NCBI GenBank assembly: GCA_900771805.1
Contig: CAAGPL010000031.1
Coordinates: 1 to 34,414, forward strand
Direction of reading: 5' to 3'
Source of the DNA: Bacilli bacterium
GTDB lineage: Bacteria > Bacillota_I > Bacilli_A > RF39 > UBA660
DNA length: 34,414 bases
Position numbers and translations under genes: made by a program. Below are positions 33,415 to 34,414 of this stretch, piece by piece (the first letter of the stretch is position 1; each line of letters begins with the position of its first letter). The notes under the pieces are model-generated. The model searched no databases. It had not been told where the DNA came from and saw nothing but the letters and a program-made list of their open reading frames with translations.

Positions 33415-33849
33415 TTACACTAATTCATATTCTCTTTCATACTCATAAAACTTTATACGATCTCTTAAATTTCTTTTACTTAAATTTTGAGTTTCACATA
33501 TTTCAATATAATACATAATTTTATTTATATCTTTAATAGCCATAAGTTCACAGTAATGTGACCATGATAATTTGGTCGCCACTGGTGACCATTTTTGATT
33601 TTTAAATAAGTTGTAGAATTGTCTAAATCTTCTAAGAGTTCTTTCATTATATTTTTTACCTAACTCCATTTCTAATTTCATAGAATACTTTTTTATAATA
33701 CCTTCACCATAATTTTTTCCAGCATCATTTAATAATTTACCAACTCTATAATAAGTATTTAAATCACTTTTATTTTTCGAATAATCTTTTACTCTTTTAT
33801 ATACTTCATTATTTATTAATTCATTTTTTATTTTCTCATAATAATTCAT
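33415..33849 (-). CDS. DUF1016 N-terminal domain protein lacking the nuclease half
   Basis: 144 residues covering only the DUF1016_N helical domain of YhcG-type proteins: YYRVGKLLNDAG, KKYNERTLRRFRQFYNLF, KLSWSHYCELMAIKDINK and NLSKRNLRDRIKFYEYERE. Full family members are about 330-350 residues with a C-terminal PD-(D/E)XK nuclease. Here the frame jumps from the end of the N-terminal domain to a tail YEREYELV almost identical to the tail of the gene upstream, so it is most likely a deletion derivative of a tandem copy. The ATG at 33849 has only a weak purine-rich ribosome site. Function of the remaining domain is unknown. Confidence 0.8.
   Translation of the reverse strand: MNYYEKIKNELINNEVYKRVKDYSKNKSDLNTYYRVGKLLNDAGKNYGEGIIKKYSMKLEMELGKKYNERTLRRFRQFYNLFKNQKWSPVATKLSWSHYCELMAIKDINKIMYYIEICETQNLSKRNLRDRIKFYEYEREYELV
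33421..33438. repeat. 18-bp direct repeat, downstream DUF1016 copy
   Basis: TAATTCATATTCTCTTTC occurs here and again at 33871-33888. Both encode the last residues (ERE-YEL) of the two DUF1016 genes. Confidence 0.85.
33450..33468. repeat. 19-bp repeat shared by the two DUF1016 genes
   Basis: ACTTTATACGATCTCTTAA is identical to 34356-34374 and encodes LRDRIK in both copies. Confidence 0.85.
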
Positions 33850-33864
33850 AAATTAAGCCTTTCT

Positions 33865-34414
33865 TCATATTAATTCATATTCTCTTTCGTAGATATTTTT
33901 ATTAGTTACATATTTAAATAAGTATCCGTTTTTCTTTTTACATACAATAATACCGATAGTTTGATTTTGATTTATAGTTTTTAAATTTTTATCTATGAAG
34001 TTCATATAAGTTTCAATTTGTCCTATATGTTCTTTTTTTATTTCATTTATCTTAAGCTCTATTACAACATAACAATTATCATAAATATTATATAAAAGCA
34101 TATCTATATAGTTATATCTTTCCCCTATCTTTATTGGATACTCTTTATCTATGAAACAATAACCAACACCTAGTTCTTTTAAGAAAAACGAAATATCTTC
34201 TAATATCATTTCAGATAGTATCTTTTCTGATATTTTATCAGTATTATATCTATTTCTTATAAATATTGGATCCTTTATTAAATTAGCAGCATTAACCTTT
34301 TCTTTATTAATTAGTTTTTCTTTTGTCTTATCATCTAACCTTTCATACTCATGAGACTTTATACGATCTCTTAATTTTCTTACTGATAAGTTTTCATTTT
34401 CTGTTATTTTTATA
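33865..34414 (-). CDS. DUF1016/YhcG-type PD-(D/E)XK nuclease, 5' end outside window
   Basis: The frame is open from the window end to the stop at 33865, giving 182 C-terminal residues; an ATG at 34209 is internal, not the start. It covers the end of the DUF1016_N domain (NLSVRKLRDRIKSHEYER), a linker with LIKDPIF, and the nuclease core IKIGERYNYIDMLLYN and CYVVIELKINE, with the D and E-x-K of the PD-(D/E)XK site, then HIGQIETYMNF and IGIIVCKKKN. Such proteins act in DNA processing and are often carried near defence or mobile genes. The next gene is a nuclease-less copy of its N-terminal half. Confidence 0.88.
   Translation of the reverse strand, partial: IKITENENLSVRKLRDRIKSHEYERLDDKTKEKLINKEKVNAANLIKDPIFIRNRYNTDKISEKILSEMILEDISFFLKELGVGYCFIDKEYPIKIGERYNYIDMLLYNIYDNCYVVIELKINEIKKEHIGQIETYMNFIDKNLKTINQNQTIGIIVCKKKNGYLFKYVTNKNIYEREYELI
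33871..33888. repeat. 18-bp direct repeat, upstream DUF1016 copy
   Basis: Identical to 33421-33438; it lies at the 3' end of the full-length DUF1016 gene. Confidence 0.85.

Noticed and set aside
1..34414. Mycoplasma-type genetic code (TGA as tryptophan)
   Set aside because: Several overlapping gene pairs use TGA as stop (for example near 17285, 19044 and 20015), and tryptophan is TGG.
1..34414. CRISPR array, tRNA or rRNA genes, or insertion sequences
   Set aside because: No regular repeat-spacer series, cloverleaf sequence, rRNA segment or transposase frame was found on reading both strands.

Overview
This AT-rich window fits a low-GC member of the Bacilli within the Firmicutes, possibly one of the small-genome gut lineages. 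That placement is an inference. Three things support it: the gene set (RecU, DnaD, GpsB, HU, SpoIVA, a SpoVIF-type protein), a type-B RNase P RNA, and TGA used as a stop codon with TGG for tryptophan. Spacing between genes is tight, neighbouring starts and stops often overlap by 1-20 nt, and AGGAGG-type ribosome binding sites are common, with TTG starts in several genes.

Region 1 (1-3.5 kb, minus strand) holds a small membrane protein cut by the window edge, an orphan seven-helix membrane sensor-like protein, an ANL-superfamily acyl-CoA/acid ligase behind a leader that contains a terminator hairpin, and a NUDIX hydrolase.

Region 2 (3.5-14.6 kb) is the housekeeping core. On the minus strand lie ligA; recA with its own promoter and an SOS box; pgsA and a RodZ/YmfM-like protein; the RNase P RNA gene; gpsB; a holin-like small membrane protein; and a 31-codon ORF. 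recU and ponA form a plus-strand pair, converging at a shared terminator on dnaD and cca. HU follows. Much of this order (ymfM-pgsA-recA; gpsB-rnpB; recU-ponA-dnaD) is recognisable from Bacillus.

Region 3 (14.7-30.3 kb, minus strand) is a surface module. It starts with a sortase and an LPNTG-anchored thioester-domain adhesin. A large glycan locus follows: GtrA and GtrB-like proteins, a DPM-type transferase with a DUF2304 protein, a Wzx-like flippase, several GT2 enzymes, a tandem two-domain GT4 protein, a DUF2142 membrane protein and a Wzm/Wzt ABC exporter. Promoters and terminators divide the locus into at least three transcription units. No initiating phosphoglycosyltransferase, Wzy polymerase or LCP ligase is visible in the window.

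Region 4 (30.3-34.4 kb, minus strand) has a NahK-like N-acetylhexosamine 1-kinase, spoIVA and a spoVIF-like gene with sporulation-type promoter candidates. It ends with two related DUF1016/YhcG-type reading frames. The downstream one looks like a copy that has lost its nuclease half. In Bacillus spoIVA and hbs are neighbours; here they keep their order and strand but lie about 17 kb apart, with the surface module between them.
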